64,000 bases of DNA from Arcuatula senhousia (taxonomy: Eukaryota > Mollusca > Bivalvia > Mytilida > Mytilidae). The DNA is taken from positions 40,164,106 to 40,228,105 of the forward strand of contig OZ020303.1 of NCBI GenBank assembly GCA_963971305.1, read 5' to 3'. The notes under the pieces were generated by a model. It saw nothing but the letters and a program-made list of their open reading frames with translations, ran no database searches and was not told the DNA's origin. This document shows, in pieces, positions 63,670 through 64,000 of this stretch. Each line of letters opens with the position of its first letter. Position 1 is the first letter of the stretch. The position numbers and the translations under genes were made by a program.

Positions 63670-64000
63670 CAAAGGTCTATGACAAACTCGATGACTTCAA
63701 TAAACGTCGACTTCTTGTGTAACAGTCCGCTGCAGTTTACGTATCACAAAGGAATCGTTAATACAGAGCTTGCGGGACCTACCCAGGTACATCGATACCC
63801 TTGACATAACGTAATGTCTGACAGAAAAAAAACCGCTAAAAAAGGTTATGTTGCTCTTCGGTTGCTGTCTTCGCCAAAGAAATTTTACGGAAGACATCGT
63901 GCACACAGAGACAAAAATGGGATTTTCATCTCTCAGATGAGTGAGGATGTTTATTCGTCATAGGTTTTTATTGTCTTCGTCTAACGGATTTGACACACTT
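63670..64000 (+). pseudogene. Penelope-like element, C-terminal fragment
   Basis: Pieces in shifting frames read YDKLDDFNKRRLLV, a YVSQRNR segment, RACGTYPG, then KKGYVALRLLSSPKKFYGRH and RDKNGIFISQMSEDV, with stops between. This is the C-terminal part of the same element type as at 39030-40380. It runs to the right window edge, where GGATTTGACACACT starts the tail. Confidence 0.7.

Overview
This is animal nuclear DNA: AT-rich, with intron-split genes, GT-AG splice junctions, AATAAA signals and many transposable elements. The repeats (tandem-core elements with GAC-type microsatellites, Penelope-like retroelement pieces, many short inverted-repeat elements) and the gene content point to a marine bivalve, most likely a mussel (Mytilidae). 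The taxon is inferred from repeat style and was not searched.

Left part (1-14.9 kb, minus strand): eleven consecutive coding exons of an ERCC6L2-type SNF2 DNA-repair ATPase, from an N-terminal Tudor domain to the start of ATPase motif III. Reading phase is consistent across all ten junctions. The gene runs off the left edge and its first exon was not found. Its introns hold three families of elements that share one design: a 5' segment matching one arm of a 3'-terminal hairpin, a core of direct repeats or related filler, usually a GAC-type microsatellite, then the hairpin and an A-run. Two of them end 6 and 14 bases from a splice donor.

Middle (15-26 kb): no host gene recognised. It contains short inverted-repeat elements, some nested, and a 5'-truncated LINE inserted in one copy of a small palindromic element. 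26.6-32.3 kb (plus strand): one uninterrupted coding exon of a very large TOPORS-like RING ubiquitin/SUMO ligase. 32.3-41.7 kb: AT-rich downstream sequence, inverted-repeat elements, diverged tandem repeats and a decayed Penelope-like element on the minus strand.

Right part (42-60 kb): a cluster of prostanoid (EP4-like) G-protein-coupled receptors. Three two-exon genes lie on the plus strand, with two broken inverted relatives between the second and third. All three genes have the family's intron at the end of TM6. The third gene and both pseudogenes lack the TM7 arginine that binds the prostaglandin carboxylate. The last 4 kb hold diverged repeats, two degenerate hammerhead-ribozyme-like motifs and a Penelope-like fragment.

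The most interesting signals are the shared design and covarying terminal hairpins of the tandem-core elements, and the apparent change of ligand chemistry in one branch of the EP4-like cluster.
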